64,000 nucleotides of DNA from Isoetes taiwanensis. Its lineage: Eukaryota; Streptophyta; Lycopodiopsida; Isoetales; Isoetaceae. Positions 34,101 through 44,947 of this stretch are shown here, piece after piece. The notes below the pieces were generated by a model. The model saw nothing but the letters and a program-made list of their open reading frames with translations. It was not told where the DNA came from and made no database searches. The position numbers and the translations under genes are program-made. Location of the stretch: positions 21,123,619 through 21,187,618 of the forward strand of contig JAJEKV010000004.1 of assembly GCA_021234155.1 (NCBI GenBank), written 5' to 3'. How positions within the stretch are numbered: position 1 is the first letter of the stretch; each line of letters begins with the position of its first letter.

Positions 34101-34679
34101 TTGTTGCTATTGAGGAAAGATAGTGACATAGCCGTACTACCATACATAAGAAACCATCCAAACATTACTTGTTATCGTTATTGGTTTATCTAAACTATAA
34201 CTATAAAGCTCATGCAAAACCATGCATATTAGAACAACACATTGTGAACTATATGCATTTACCATGATATTTAGTTATGCTAGTTTACCAAGCACTACAT
34301 TAAACCACATCCACAACCATAATGTTATACCACATACACAAAACCATAACCTTAAAACACTATAATTATACCACATTCATTTACCAACATGTAATACCAC
34401 TTTGACAAACTCTAGAAAGAAGCTAAGCTTAAAACACTATAATTATACCACATTCATTTACCAACATGTAATACAACTTTGACAAACTCTAGAAAGAAGC
34501 TATTTGCCATTACCATGACATAATACCACACTAACAAACCTAACAAAAGAAACCATTAGTTTAGCCACATATAATTTTTAATGAAATTAACCCCCAAACA
34601 CCCATTAGTTTTGTAGAATGGTTTTCTAGTCATAACCAAGGCAAAAACCATGTAGTGTTTTAATTCTGGGTGCCTTGTG
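31108..34679. mobile_element. 3.57-kb CACTA-like non-autonomous element
   Basis: The ends are inverted: CACAAGGCACCCA on the left matches the right end exactly, and similarity continues through an A/T-rich stretch. CAA is duplicated outside (31105-31107, 34680-34682). A 3-bp duplication and a CAC start are the pattern of the CACTA (En/Spm) superfamily, although the usual CACTA pentamer is CACAA here. Excision with one CAA restores the hAT frame exactly. Subterminal regions are full of AACCAC/GTGGTT copies, in opposite prevailing orientation at the two ends (31130-31480 and 34200-34620), as CACTA elements show. No transposase was recognised. The interior has low-complexity sequence and diverged repeats of a GGGCATGCCCCTTGG phrase (31800-32590). 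Confidence 0.8.
31519..31694. repeat. 176-bp inverted-repeat unit within the CACTA-like element
   Basis: Perfect 21-bp ends starting CACTTGATGGTGGCACGAGC face each other around a C/T- and G-rich core. TATATCAC occurs on both sides (31514-31521 and 31700-31707) but overlaps the left arm, so a target duplication is unproven. Confidence 0.6.
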
Positions 34680-35171
34680 CAACTTCTCAAACTGGCAGCT
34701 ATTGAATCGTAACAGTGGTACATCCGCAATCGATAAGCTACAGTTTCCTTTCATGGATGCAGATTCCGAAATGGAAGAGGACAGCTTCGAAGACAGTGAG
34801 GACGAGATGCTTGCAATAAATGCTGCAAGCCATGTTGATGAAGACATTCAACGTACCCACTTCATTGATGACGAAGATGATATAGACCAAGCCATATTCT
34901 CGAGGCGGATCGGCCCGACGGCGGCGAGGATCTGAGGAGTCACGATCTGAAAGGCGAGGTTCGAGCAATGCGGTTGATGACTTGCCTGGCCTACGTAATC
35001 GGCCGGACTCACCGCCAGCGCTTTACCTTGACAAGCAGAGAACGGGCTAGAAGAAACACGTCTCAAGGACGTTTCACTAAAGGAAAGGGTCATCGGAGGT
35101 TGAACCTAGGTCCCCAGGAAGAAGAGGATGGAACTGCGAATGATGAAACTGATGAAGAAGGCGCTGCCTAG
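34680..35171 (+). pseudogene. hAT transposase, acidic C-terminal tail and 3' end
   Basis: The frame resumes as NFSNWQLLNRNSGTSAIDKL and continues into an acidic tail (DADSEMEEDSFEDSEDEML, then HFIDDEDDIDQ). Such acidic tails after the dimerisation domain are common in plant hAT transposases. Stop at about 34935; a shifted frame reads on to 35171 (EEEDGTANDETDEEGAA), suggesting the original protein ended there and a frameshift occurred near 34930. AATAAA-like AATAAAAAG follows at about 35254. Confidence 0.7.
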
Positions 35172-35549
35172 AAAAATGATGTGATGAGTATCTTTCACAT
35201 TTGTAATTGGTCTTGAGGATTTTTCATACTATTGTAACCGTCCCCGGCACTATTAATAAAAAGAAGTTTTTGGTTATAATTTTTTGTCACAAATGTTTCG
35301 TTAATGTATGATAGTTCTTTCTATGTTTCTTTCATGTTTCATTCATGTGTAACCGCAGTGCCCTGAAAACCTTCCTCGGATCAGACCCGTCTCGACTTCC
35401 GTTGTTGCTTGCCTCTTCGCATGCGCAAGAATCTTGCTGATGAGAAGTAATCTACGCATGCGAAGGGGCTAAACAGCGTCGGACCAGCCCGGACGAATCT
35501 GATCCATCCGAAGGTTCACAAGGTACTTCGGTACCCAAGTCGGGAATAA

Positions 35550-35905
35550 CTTCGGTATGCCAAATTGGGCTTTGAATGCTATCAGGACCTATAATCTGTA
35601 CTCTATTCCTCGGGGTGGCACATGCTCTGAATATCCAAATGGGTTTGCATGGCACGTGCCACCCAAAGGAATGGAGGTACAAATTATAGGTCCTGATGGC
35701 ATCCAAATGCCGATTTGGCACTTCGGTATGCCAAATTGGGCTTTGAATGCTATCTGGACCTATAATCTGTACTCTATTCCTCTGGGTGGCACATGCTCTA
35801 AATACCCAAATGGGTTTGCATGGCATGTGCCACCCAAAGGAATGGAGGTACAAATTATAGGTCCAGATGGCATCCAAAGGCCGATTTGGCATACCAAAGT
35901 TAACG
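35550..35905. repeat. Tandem pair of foldback units
   Basis: Two adjacent units (about 35551-35720 and 35722-35900) are each an inverted repeat with arms of about 75-80 bp. The left arm begins CGGTATGCCAAATTGGGC and the right arm ends GATTTGGCATACC. The units resemble each other closely along their whole length, so both strands encode nearly the same open frame. No protein is inferred. Confidence 0.85.
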
Positions 35906-36089
35906 TGCCAAAGGGGACGCGTCCTCCAATTTCAAGTCATAGTGATGCTCAAGGTTCTCCATCAATAGAAGGAGTTAGGATGTTCCATGATTTGGTGCCT
36001 AACAGCCACTATATAGATGGACAACGCCCAGGCACCACTTTGGCTTGAAATTAGAGTGCGCTCTCACCTCTGACGCCTCGAGACCTGGG

Positions 36090-36690
36090 TCCAGGCATCG
36101 AGACGTCCCAATCTTTGCTTTCCCCCGGCTCTTTGGACAATGGAACTTAGCATGTAAACTAAGCTACATTGCCCAAAGAGCCGGGGGGAAAGAAAAACGG
36201 GGAAGTCTCGATGCTTGATTTCAGGAGTCAAAGCTTGCTTCAATCATTAACATCTAATGAACCCACAGAATCGCAAGCAACCACTAGGCCTTATATCCTC
36301 CGTGGCCACAATAAAAATAGAGTACTCAAAAACCTTGTAACCTCCTCTAGAACGAACGATTTCTGCTCCGACCCCCATTTTGCGCGTCTTTGTGTAATAT
36401 AATCTAGCAAAGTATCTAACCATGACCATCCAAGAGGGTCGCGCTCTTGGCTTACTCCCTTTTCGAGTTTCCTGCTTAACGTATCTAATTCGCCACCTTA
36501 GTGAGTGATGTCATCCTAGGGGGCAAATTAGATACAATAAACAGGAAACGAAGGAGACTCAGCCAGGGTGAGCCAGGGTGAGCAAAGAGGACAAACAAAA
36601 GAGACTAAGCCAGGATAAAAGAGATTGGGAAGTCTCGATGCCTTTACTCGTCAAACAGAAAACGAAAGAACGATTTGGAAGTCTCGATGC
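36090..36690. repeat. Complex foldback cluster with GCATCGAGAC ends
   Basis: GGCATCGAGACGTCCCAATC near 36095 is inverted at about 36627-36650 with one mismatch. Inside lies a hairpin at about 36117-36190 with arms containing CTTTCCCCCGGCTCTTTGG and a short loop. A second inverted pair is GTTTCCTGCTTA..GTATCTAATT (about 36470-36500 and 36518-36550). A further GTCTCGATGC copy is near 36683. Non-coding. Confidence 0.7.
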
Positions 36691-36789
36691 TTTTACTATG
36701 AGCACTACTCGATCCTTTGATAACATCATTATACCTTGTTTGAAATAACGTCATTATACCCGCCATTCACAAAATGATACAGGTCAAAA

Positions 36790-39700
36790 TTTTCTTTGTC
36801 TAATAATGTAATATCTCATTTTCATTGGTCATTTGGATCAATATAATCACCCTGCGGCCCTGGAGGTGGTGGTAAGAACTGGTTAATGTCTGGCACTGTC
36901 TCTCCTTCACGCGGCTCCTCCACCCCCCTCCACAATTCCATCTCGCGAAAGGTTTGAAAAGTGTGCATCTGCCCATCCCTCCCGCGGCGGTCAAATGTGG
37001 CAATCTTTGGCATGCGACGACCTTGCATATTAAATATGGCATATTGTAACTTTCGGGAAAAATCCATCCATCTTGCATTGTTGGACGAGCGGCTTTGCAA
37101 CATCAATCAAGAACACATCGCATGTGCATACGATGCCCACACCCTAGAGTGTACCAGCCCATTTGTGTGTCGGGGTTGTCACCACACAATTGGCAATGTC
37201 TCAGAATCAACAACCTTTAGCTCTTCCCATCGACTCTCATACAAATACTCGCTGAGGGAGATAGGATATCGGCGCTCGAAGTCACCCTAAAAGGGTCGAG
37301 TCTAACGATCTGGTCAAATTGCGCAAGTGCTCGTTGTTTTCTCTAAGGACCGTTGCCTCCTGTTTAATGCCGCTAGTTGCCGTTTTAGCGTCCTCTAATT
37401 CAGTGACCATCTTGTCATACCCATCGCACGGTCCTTCAAGCGAATATTCTCTTGAGAAAGTGTTAGGTTCCAACTTCTCTCATTCTCTAGTTGGGCCCGA
37501 ATATCCACAAGGTCATTCACGGCTCCGGTAGCCCCCTACCCTGTCACCTCCAAAAGTTGGATAGCGTCGGCAACAAGGTATGTAATGGTGATGGGCTCAC
37601 CATGTGGCCCCTCTCGCTATCTTCGAGATAGCTTGACCCTCTTCGTCTTTGCCACTACCGCTTCCTTGCCTCCATTTCCTACTCCCATAATTTCACGGGC
37701 ACTTCCTTCACAAGCTCGTAGTATACTTCTTTGCGCCAAAACTCTTACTAAACTCACCGTTGTGGGGTAAATGTCCCTTCACTTGGACATGGCGCTTTCA
37801 TTTGCTTTTGCTTTCGAACCACAAGCATTCTTGCACTCGTGAGCCTTATACTTACCCGCCTACTAGGCCACTCACTTTCAAACTCATTCTTGTCCAAATT
37901 TGTGATTACATCGTCGTAGTACGCTCCACTTGGACAATAGCCGGCCCCGCCTCGCCAGACTACATTATGCACCTCGTGATGGTGCAATTATCCCCTTTGA
38001 AACTTCATCCGCCGCGACGCAACCTTCTTAACTCGGTAGTGCGAAACTCATTCGCCCTTGCATGTGCTGCTGCTCTCTCCATTTGCCGAGCAGCTGACAT
38101 CTCAAGCTCGTTCTCCATGCCTTGATGCCAAGGAGAGGGGGTCCTCAAATTAGAGGGAACCGAAAATCCATGTTGATCCTGCTGCTCTGACGCACCCACA
38201 TTCCGTGGAATTGGATTCGATTCTTAAATCTGTTGGGTGGGACATAATTTGGAGTCTTGACTTCTATAGGTGCCTTGGCCCGACTTGTATAGGTGTGCTT
38301 TGACTTCTTGTCTTTTATAATGTTCGTTAGCTGCGACATATAAAAAAGCATAGAATAAATAACACAAAAAAAACACGAAAAGGAAAACTAAGCTACACAA
38401 CACACATGGACAATAATCTTTCAAATAGCATCAGATAAGTGTTTAATGAATTTAGTTGGAATATTATGTAATACAAGGATGTTTGAATGTAAGTGAATAT
38501 GCACGCTAGGCGTGACTAGGACCAGCTTGGTCTAATGCATCGTCGCCACCCTGGCCATGTTGAAGAATCCAATCTGATTCCAATTGTGGCCTCGTGCACG
38601 GAATTGGAGAGCAATGAAAATTGCTCCGCATTGTGTCAAGTAGCTGGGCCATATCAAATTTTCGTGTTTTGTCCCTCATTGGCGACTCAACGCAATGTTT
38701 CAAATAGTCGCACATTCTCCGATGCTTGCCTTCTTTGCTCCAAGTTTCCTATTGACTCCATGTAGGAGTGCTTACTAGCAAAGTCGGCTAAGTAGTAGAC
38801 AATGCACGCTGCCAGGTGTAAATCAAAGTCAACCCTTGCGAGCCTTTGTCTTGAGCCACTACAAAAAAAGATCATCATGCATATATGGATGCCTGGCCCT
38901 TTCCATCTCAATTCTTTTCTTACCTTCGCCATCCATACCCTTGTAATGCCATCGTTTTACCTCCACTGTCTCGTGGATCAACCTGGATTCACCCCAATCA
39001 CAAATGCCAATGTATACGACTGAGGATTAATACATCCCTTCTCCTTTCCATAATCAAAATGGAGCAATATATTGCGGGATGCAAGTCCATATGCAAATAT
39101 CTTTCTTGATGGAGCTTTGAGTGGCGCTTCTGAGAATGACATTGCTAAGTCCCCAACCCTAGATGCAACAAATAATTCTTTCTTTTCAAGGCTCCTCAAA
39201 AGCAGCCTCAAGTCCGATCTCAACTCACGGGGACAGCTCCCAACTTCTTAAATGCAAGCTCTGCAAAGGCATTGGACCCATGACTTGTGAACAAGGTTGC
39301 CAAAGCGAACCTCCATTCCAAAAGGGAAAATTAAGCCTTGTCTTTCTAGGCGGTTGTGCTACCAATGCAACGTATTATACACCCATGCCTAACTTGCATT
39401 CACGACTCCCTCATGTTCTTGACATAGCTTCCACTAACTTATTGGGTTACGTACTAGGCTGAAAATTATTATGTTGAAGTTTTACACAATAAGGTTCATC
39501 CTTAATAAAACTAGACCCTAAAATATTGCACTTGTACCTGCGCCATATGAACCGAGAACCAATTCGTTTTTATACATTTTATTATTTGTGATGAGTCTAC
39601 CATGGCAAACCAAGTAGTCTTGGCATCGCTCTTCTGAGCTTCCCACTCCCTATCTGTCTCACCGGGGCGTTTGGCTTTTATGGTTTGTGCCAACACTTTC

Positions 39701-40290
39701 TTAACAAGATGGGGGTTGATGGGCTTCTTTCTTCAATTTTCTGTTGGTCCATGCCGCATTCCATGTCTTTGGCTTTTTCTTTCAGCTCTAGCCTCAAGCG
39801 ATGACTACTCAAATTTGCAACTTCTGTGATCATATTGCCGGTAGTGCGGCTGATATTACCCACTATCCATGTATACCTCTCTTGATCACTCTTTGCAGGC
39901 TCTAGCTCCATCATTCGAAGCTTAAAAGCCCTCTCGGCATCTTTTACCAGCCCTGCATGGTAGTCTAGCCATCCTTTCTCGCTGCTGGTAATCAATTCCA
40001 AATCTTGAGCTGAGGCATTGCACAGCCGATTACACAACCAGTTCATAAAATCTGGTCTCAAAGTAGACCATGCTTGTTGTGGTACACAACCAGTTCATAA
40101 AATCTGGTCTCAAAGTAGACCATGCTTGTTGTGGTCTACTTTTTTTCTCTGTGGCGATCTTTGCGAAGATGACTTCGAGGAGTTGCGACTCTATAGCTTT
40201 GTGTTTGAGGCAGCTTGCGGCTCTACTTGAGACACTAATGCCACATTTGGTTGCAAGTTAACTTCCGCTCTCTCTTCTGAAGTCATACTG
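36790..40290 (-). pseudogene. Opposite-strand coding remnants inside the hAT (unrecognised second gene)
   Basis: Minus-strand open frames run through the right part of the hAT. A start near 40285 gives MTSEERAEVNLQPNVALVSQ. About 40061-39690 carries YTWIVGNISRTTGNMITEVA and a charged helix. About 39690-39530 reads GETDREWEAQKSDAKTTWFA. About 39223-38980 has RSDLRLLLRSLEKKELFVAS. About 38700-38510 is RKFDMAQLLDTMRSNF. About 38199-38005 has MENELEMSAARQMERAAAHA. About 37473-37285 is coiled-coil-like (KMVTELEDAKTATSG, VLRENNEHLRNLTRSLDSTL). About 37050-36822 is proline-rich (FLPPPPGPQG) and looks like a C terminus. I recognise no family. Gaps may be introns or decay. It converges with the transposase gene and lies in the original hAT body, so it could be an element-encoded accessory protein or a captured host gene. 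Confidence 0.4.
40031..40134. repeat. 52-bp tandem duplication
   Basis: Two identical 52-bp copies starting TACACAACCAGTTCATAAAA at 40031 and 40083, inside the minus-strand coding remnants; 52 is not a multiple of three, so it breaks the frame. Confidence 0.9.
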
Positions 40291-41339
40291 CTTGTTTTAA
40301 AGGATTGTCTAGCAGACTAGCAAAATGCGACTCCGCGATAATACACAACTGACAACAGCAACACCTACAAGTCAAGCAAAGATAAAACTTTGAATTTAGT
40401 GCTTAGCACATGAGGGTAAATCAACTCACTCTAACCAAAACAAAACGCTAATTTTACGCTTCCTATTCCTACACTAAGACCCTAACATGAGTATGTATGT
40501 GCAAGGCCAAGGATAGGGTAACAAATAAAAGGACCAAAACACGATTTATGATCTATAGCCCAGCTACTGCCAAAATGCAAGGCTAGCGAGTTTTAAATGC
40601 ATTGCACTTGTCCCACCCAGGTCACGCTTTTTTCAAAAGACGAGACCAATCGAATGCTTATCAAAACATACGCCAGTTCCTATATTAGTGTCGGACTTTC
40701 ATCAACAACACCATCAGGAACTAGGGTGTGAATTAATAAAACATTCTTCTAACCCTTAATAAAAGTACAACGCACACCTTTCGACACCGCGTGACCAAGG
40801 CCAACAACGGCGTCAGGCGAGGGTTATACTCCTAATAAAGGATGACCCTAGTTGCCTTGAGCTTCAGCGATGCCACCCCCCCCACGGCATAGCGCCAAAT
40901 AAATGCAAAGACAATACCGGGCAAGGGGCATGCCTATGCTCTTAGCAACACGCGACCCTAAAAAAGCCCTCTCAGTTGTCGTTTAAGGGAAGGCAACCAA
41001 TTTCTTTTCTTCTTTGGTTTTTTTTTTTTTACTTTACTCTTGAATTATTATTTGCTTAAATTATTATTATTATTTTTTTTTCTAAAATAGGCCAAGCTCA
41101 GCCCACAGAACAAGGCACTCACCATCGTTACGCCCCTTACACAGGGGGGCAACAGGCGGAGGCCTAACTGCGGACCTAACCTGGCCTACCTATCAAAAAA
41201 CAACAAAAAATACCTAAAAACTAAGTAAAACAAAAAAAAAAAAGGTTTTGGGTGGCAAATTGCAAGGTTGGCGCAAACAAATTACCTTTTATACAAGCAA
41301 AAACCGAATCCGCTACGCCGCAAATAAATAAAAAATTTT

Positions 41340-41575
41340 CACAGTCGCGAAAAATTTCAGTTTCACAGACTGTGAAAACTTTTTTCACAAAAATCACAGA
41401 CGCGAACATCGCGCCCGGTTTACAGACGCTGTGAAATAGGGCGCAAAGTCTGTGAAAAACTTTACAGACGCTGAACTCAAGTTTTCACAAGACGCCGAAA
41501 AATCAGGTTCGCAATACTTTGCGACATAAAAATTTGTATTTCAGACGACTGAAGTTTTTTTCACAGACGCTTTCC
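41340..41575. repeat. Right subterminal CAGACGC motif array of the hAT
   Basis: CAGACGC occurs at about 41396, 41423, 41465 and 41564, with related AGTCTGTG/CACAGACTGTG and AGACGCC copies. This is the reverse complement of the left-end GGCGTCTG. Confidence 0.7.
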
Positions 41576-41722
41576 ACCGAGGCAGGCGACGTAAAATTTT
41601 TTTTCCTACGGGTGAGGTTTTTATATCGTTAAATACGTATTTTATTAAAAAATACGTATTTTTTGACTTTATACGTCAGGAATTTTAATTTTGTACGTAT
41701 AGAACCTATCCCTGGTGCTTAC

Positions 41723-43640
41723 TTCATTGATCCCATTTGTTTCATTTCTTCCTTTTTGTTTTTGATATTTCACCAGTTCCTTTGGTCATGTTTTTCCATT
41801 TTCTACTATGTTTGGTGCATTTAGTCCCTTTAGCCTCCATGCTGTAACTTTTGCATTGTGTCCCGTTGTCATGGTCTGCTTCGTCCGTCCATCCGTCTGT
41901 CTGTCTATCTGTCTTAGTTTTTATTGTTAGGCGATATGTTGCCTTGTTAGTTGTATGTGCACTCGTCCGATATTTCTATTCCTTTTACTCCTATTTCTGT
42001 TGTTGGTTCATTTTTGCCCTATTTGCTTCATTCATTCGAGTTTGTTTCTTTCATATAGCCCAATTCATCCACCTTGTCCTTATTGATCTATTTATTTCAT
42101 TACCTCCTTTTGTGTTTTCCATACTCCATCAGCTCAGTTCATCTAATTTGTCCAGTTCACCCAGTTGACTTGAGTTAGCTTTTTCTTTTGTCGGTTGATG
42201 TACGTGGTATCCAGGACCATTAGGGTTTTTTTTAGATTACAAAAGGGCCTTCAAAACATGCCAACTAAGCCAAATGAAGACAAATGAACTACCAATAAAA
42301 AATTAGAGCCTGATGAGTTATAATAACTCACGGGATCACATTTTCTAACATAACTATTGATAAATTCAAATAAGCTCTTGTTTAACGCAATAGATTAGAT
42401 GTCATTGAGATCTTTCCAATCTTGTGTATTTTGCACATATTTTAACCACTTGTGATTGTCAAAACTCCAAAAAAAGTTGTTTTAACATTTTTTATTATTC
42501 TATGGGGTTAAAATATATGTAAGCGACCCGACATTGGAAAGGTCTCAATAGAATCTATCTATTGCACTAAACGAGAGGTCATTTGGACTTTACTATGAAT
42601 ATTTATGCTAGAAAATGTGATCCAGTTATAACTGCTTTGCTGACTAGATTATCAATTCTATTTTCTGATTGGTAGTTCATATAGCTTAGTCAGCAATTCT
42701 TAGAAAGCCCTTTTATGATCTCAAAAAAACCTCTAATACTTGCTATAGAATGTCATGGTTTTATTGTGAAGCATTTGCAATAGAATTGCCATCCTTTGGC
42801 AAGGAATATTGCTTTTTTGGGATCACCTTGTCCTATATATGCTCTTCATTTTTAGTTTTTCTCTTCTAGGTGTTCTCTTGAGCTAGATTCTCTTTAGCTT
42901 GACTCATTCCTCCCACTCTAACATATATTTAGTGCTTGGTTATGGTTCATTCTATGGTGTGGTCGAATCACCTTCAATATTTATACATAGTCTGGTTTTA
43001 TTCTCAGTGTGGCATTGTAGCCTTCGAGGCAGTATTTAGTTATTATTCATTTTTTCTTGGCATCCCGCTATAGCCTCCGAGGCAATACTGTTCGGATGTT
43101 TCCCGTGATGGTGTTTCAATGGATGATTCCCAATTGGTCGATTGTTGTTTCTTTCTCGGTGTGGCCCTGTAGCCTCCAAGCACTATTTTATTCTTTATAA
43201 TATATTGCATTGATGCGCGCCCTTGAGTGGAGCACCTAATCTTGATGGTTCTTTTTCTTTTTTCTTTTTTTCTTTTTTTTTTTTTTTAATTTTCACCTTA
43301 CAGGCAGTTACCCATGAGATCTCTTCTTACCCCATGTAGGATGTCGAGCATCATGTTCGGTGGGCCACATTTTGATGCAACAAGTTTCTAGCGGTTGAGT
43401 CATTTTTTATGTCTCTTTGTGGAGTTATCAAACTTCGTCACTTAAGTTCCCTCAACTTCATAAATTTCCGTTATGTATTTTCCATATGCTCTCGAGGATA
43501 ATCTAGTTTCAAAGCATGTTATAAATACTTTTCAAATTCTTCTACTCCTAGTAGGGAAACCAAATTTTTACTTAGTGATTTTACAAAAGCTCAATATTTA
43601 TCAGCTGATATATGTTGTATCCAGAACCTTGCTATAGAAT
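41723..43640. other. No recognised gene
   Basis: T-rich sequence. Around 42990-43200 a phrase like TGTGGC..TGTAGCCTCCGAGGCA recurs three times about 75-110 bp apart, a diverged tandem repeat. No coding region recognised. Confidence 0.4.
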
Positions 43641-43651
43641 GGGATAGTACA

Positions 43652-43722
43652 ACCATTACTACTAGAATAAAAGCCCATGTTTCGAAAGGTTTTCAACGAA
43701 AAAACCTTTATAGTAGTAATGG
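43652..43722. repeat. Short hairpin
   Basis: ACCATTACTACTA and TAGTAGTAATGGT form 13-bp arms about 45 bp apart, with an inner GGTTTT/AAAACC stem. It marks the truncated end of the adjacent minus-strand LTR element. Confidence 0.6.
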
Positions 43723-43732
43723 TACTAGACAG

Positions 43733-44947
43733 TCAGTAATCAATAAGTTTGTACAAAGAAGATCTTGGTGATTGCTGATGGCTCAATAATTGAAGGCACG
43801 CATCTAATACCTCTAGTATGTATAATGCCAAGTCATGCACAAATGGTATATGAGAAGTTGTGACATTCAACGGAAGCGGAAGAACACCAACCCTACTCGG
43901 TTGGGCCCTCAGTATGAAACACGGCTCCAAGTGTCAGTATTCTTCCTTGCTTGCTCTTCTGCCAACCGTGCTGCCTCTCTTTCAGCATGCTGCTCTTGTA
44001 ACTGGCGTATCTCGGTCTGTCGCCATATCAAGTTAAACCGAATACAGATCTTCTTGGGTAAGAGGTGCCGATGTGTCCTCCCAAATAAAACTTTAGGTCT
44101 TCTCATCATAATAATATGGAGGCAAGGTGAAATTTCACCCTCGTGTTATGGCCCTTCCTCTTCCGAGGTAAACATATTCTTCCTCTCGAACAGCAGAGGT
44201 CTCCACTTGCAACTTGTCGTGCATCCTCTTCTTGGGTCATGGCCATAATTCTTGCAGCTTCACGGCGAGCATCTTCCGCGGCGGCATCTAGGGTCAATTC
44301 TGGAGGGTAATAGTGGACAACAGTTAATACTTGAGTCTTCCTGCTTCAAGAGAGTGCATTTCTCGCCTTCGGCACTAAGCTTTAGCACTAAATGCTCTGT
44401 GAGGTGAAATATAGGGTAAGGAATCCGGTCTCCCTCCACGAACCTCTGAACTAGCTGCTCTAGGAGGAGCTCAATCTTGGCAGGGCTGTCCGGGGTGTCG
44501 CCGAGGTTACATCCGAGTTCAGCAAAGAGTTGGAAGTAGACGTTGTAGTAAGAGTAGCTCGTCGTTCCTTTGGTGTGGGCCATGTCCATGCAAGGGCTTA
44601 AATGCGGGACAAGGGCGAGGACGATAGCGCAGAGGCGGTAGGCAGGAGTCGGCTATGGTGGGCAAAGTTTACTCTGGCAGCTATGGCAAAGATCACTTAT
44701 TCCGGCGGCTATGGCAGATGAAGGGTTGTGCTTGGAGGCAGTAAGGTTCGAAAAGAAATGCCTGGAAGCCATAAGTGTAAAGGAAAACCCCTAACTCATT
44801 TACCACAAATTTGGCCATCAATCATACAACTTACGGGTTTTCTAGGAGAATTTTCTATGTTAGGGTCCCCAACTAATTAACATTCTAACAAGTTAGAACA
44901 TGGCCAGTGCAATGATTTGGTCCACCAAAATCATGCTCTGATACCAT
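43733..44947 (-). pseudogene. Leader and gag-like start of truncated LTR retrotransposon
   Basis: Downstream (minus direction) of the primer site, open frames at 44589-44260, 44297-44106 and 44109-43909 contain QLFAELGCNLGDTPDSPA, AAAEDARREAARIMAM and RQLQEQHAEREAARLAEEQA. The charged alanine/arginine/glutamate-rich helices are compatible with an LTR-element leader or gag N terminus, but there is no clear gag core, and pol is absent. The element is cut off near 43730. Confidence 0.45.
44935..44946 (-). promoter_or_regulatory. Primer binding site (tRNA-iMet) of minus-strand LTR element
   Basis: On the minus strand, TGGTATCAGAGC immediately follows the LTR; it is complementary to the 3' end of initiator tRNA-Met. 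The next bases (ATGATTTTGG) resemble those after the primer site of the 52.7-64 kb element. Confidence 0.85.

Larger units (their letters stand above)
16871..41722. mobile_element. 24.8-kb nested hAT transposon with exact 8-bp target duplication
   Basis: The element spans 16879-41714. GTGCTTAC is repeated exactly outside both ends (16871-16878, 41715-41722). The termini are inverted: CAGGGATAGGTTC on the left matches 13 of 13 bases on the right, then one mismatch, then ATACG. An 8-bp duplication with CAGGG ends is diagnostic of the hAT superfamily. Interior sequence agrees: BED finger, DUF659-like and hAT dimerisation regions lie on the plus strand. Three later insertions (17879-20098, 21718-30799, 31108-34679) account for about 14.9 kb with their duplications, leaving roughly 9.95 kb of original element. 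Minus-strand coding remnants fill the right part. The transposase carries stops and frameshifts, so this copy is not autonomous. Confidence 0.93.

Noticed and set aside
35452-36048. Overlapping open frames of 146 and 163 codons on opposite strands
   Set aside because: Both arise from the tandem foldback; an inverted repeat gives near-identical frames on both strands.
41851-42168. Plus-strand 105-codon frame rich in Ser, Phe and Val
   Set aside because: Low-complexity T-rich sequence; hydrophobicity is a composition effect.
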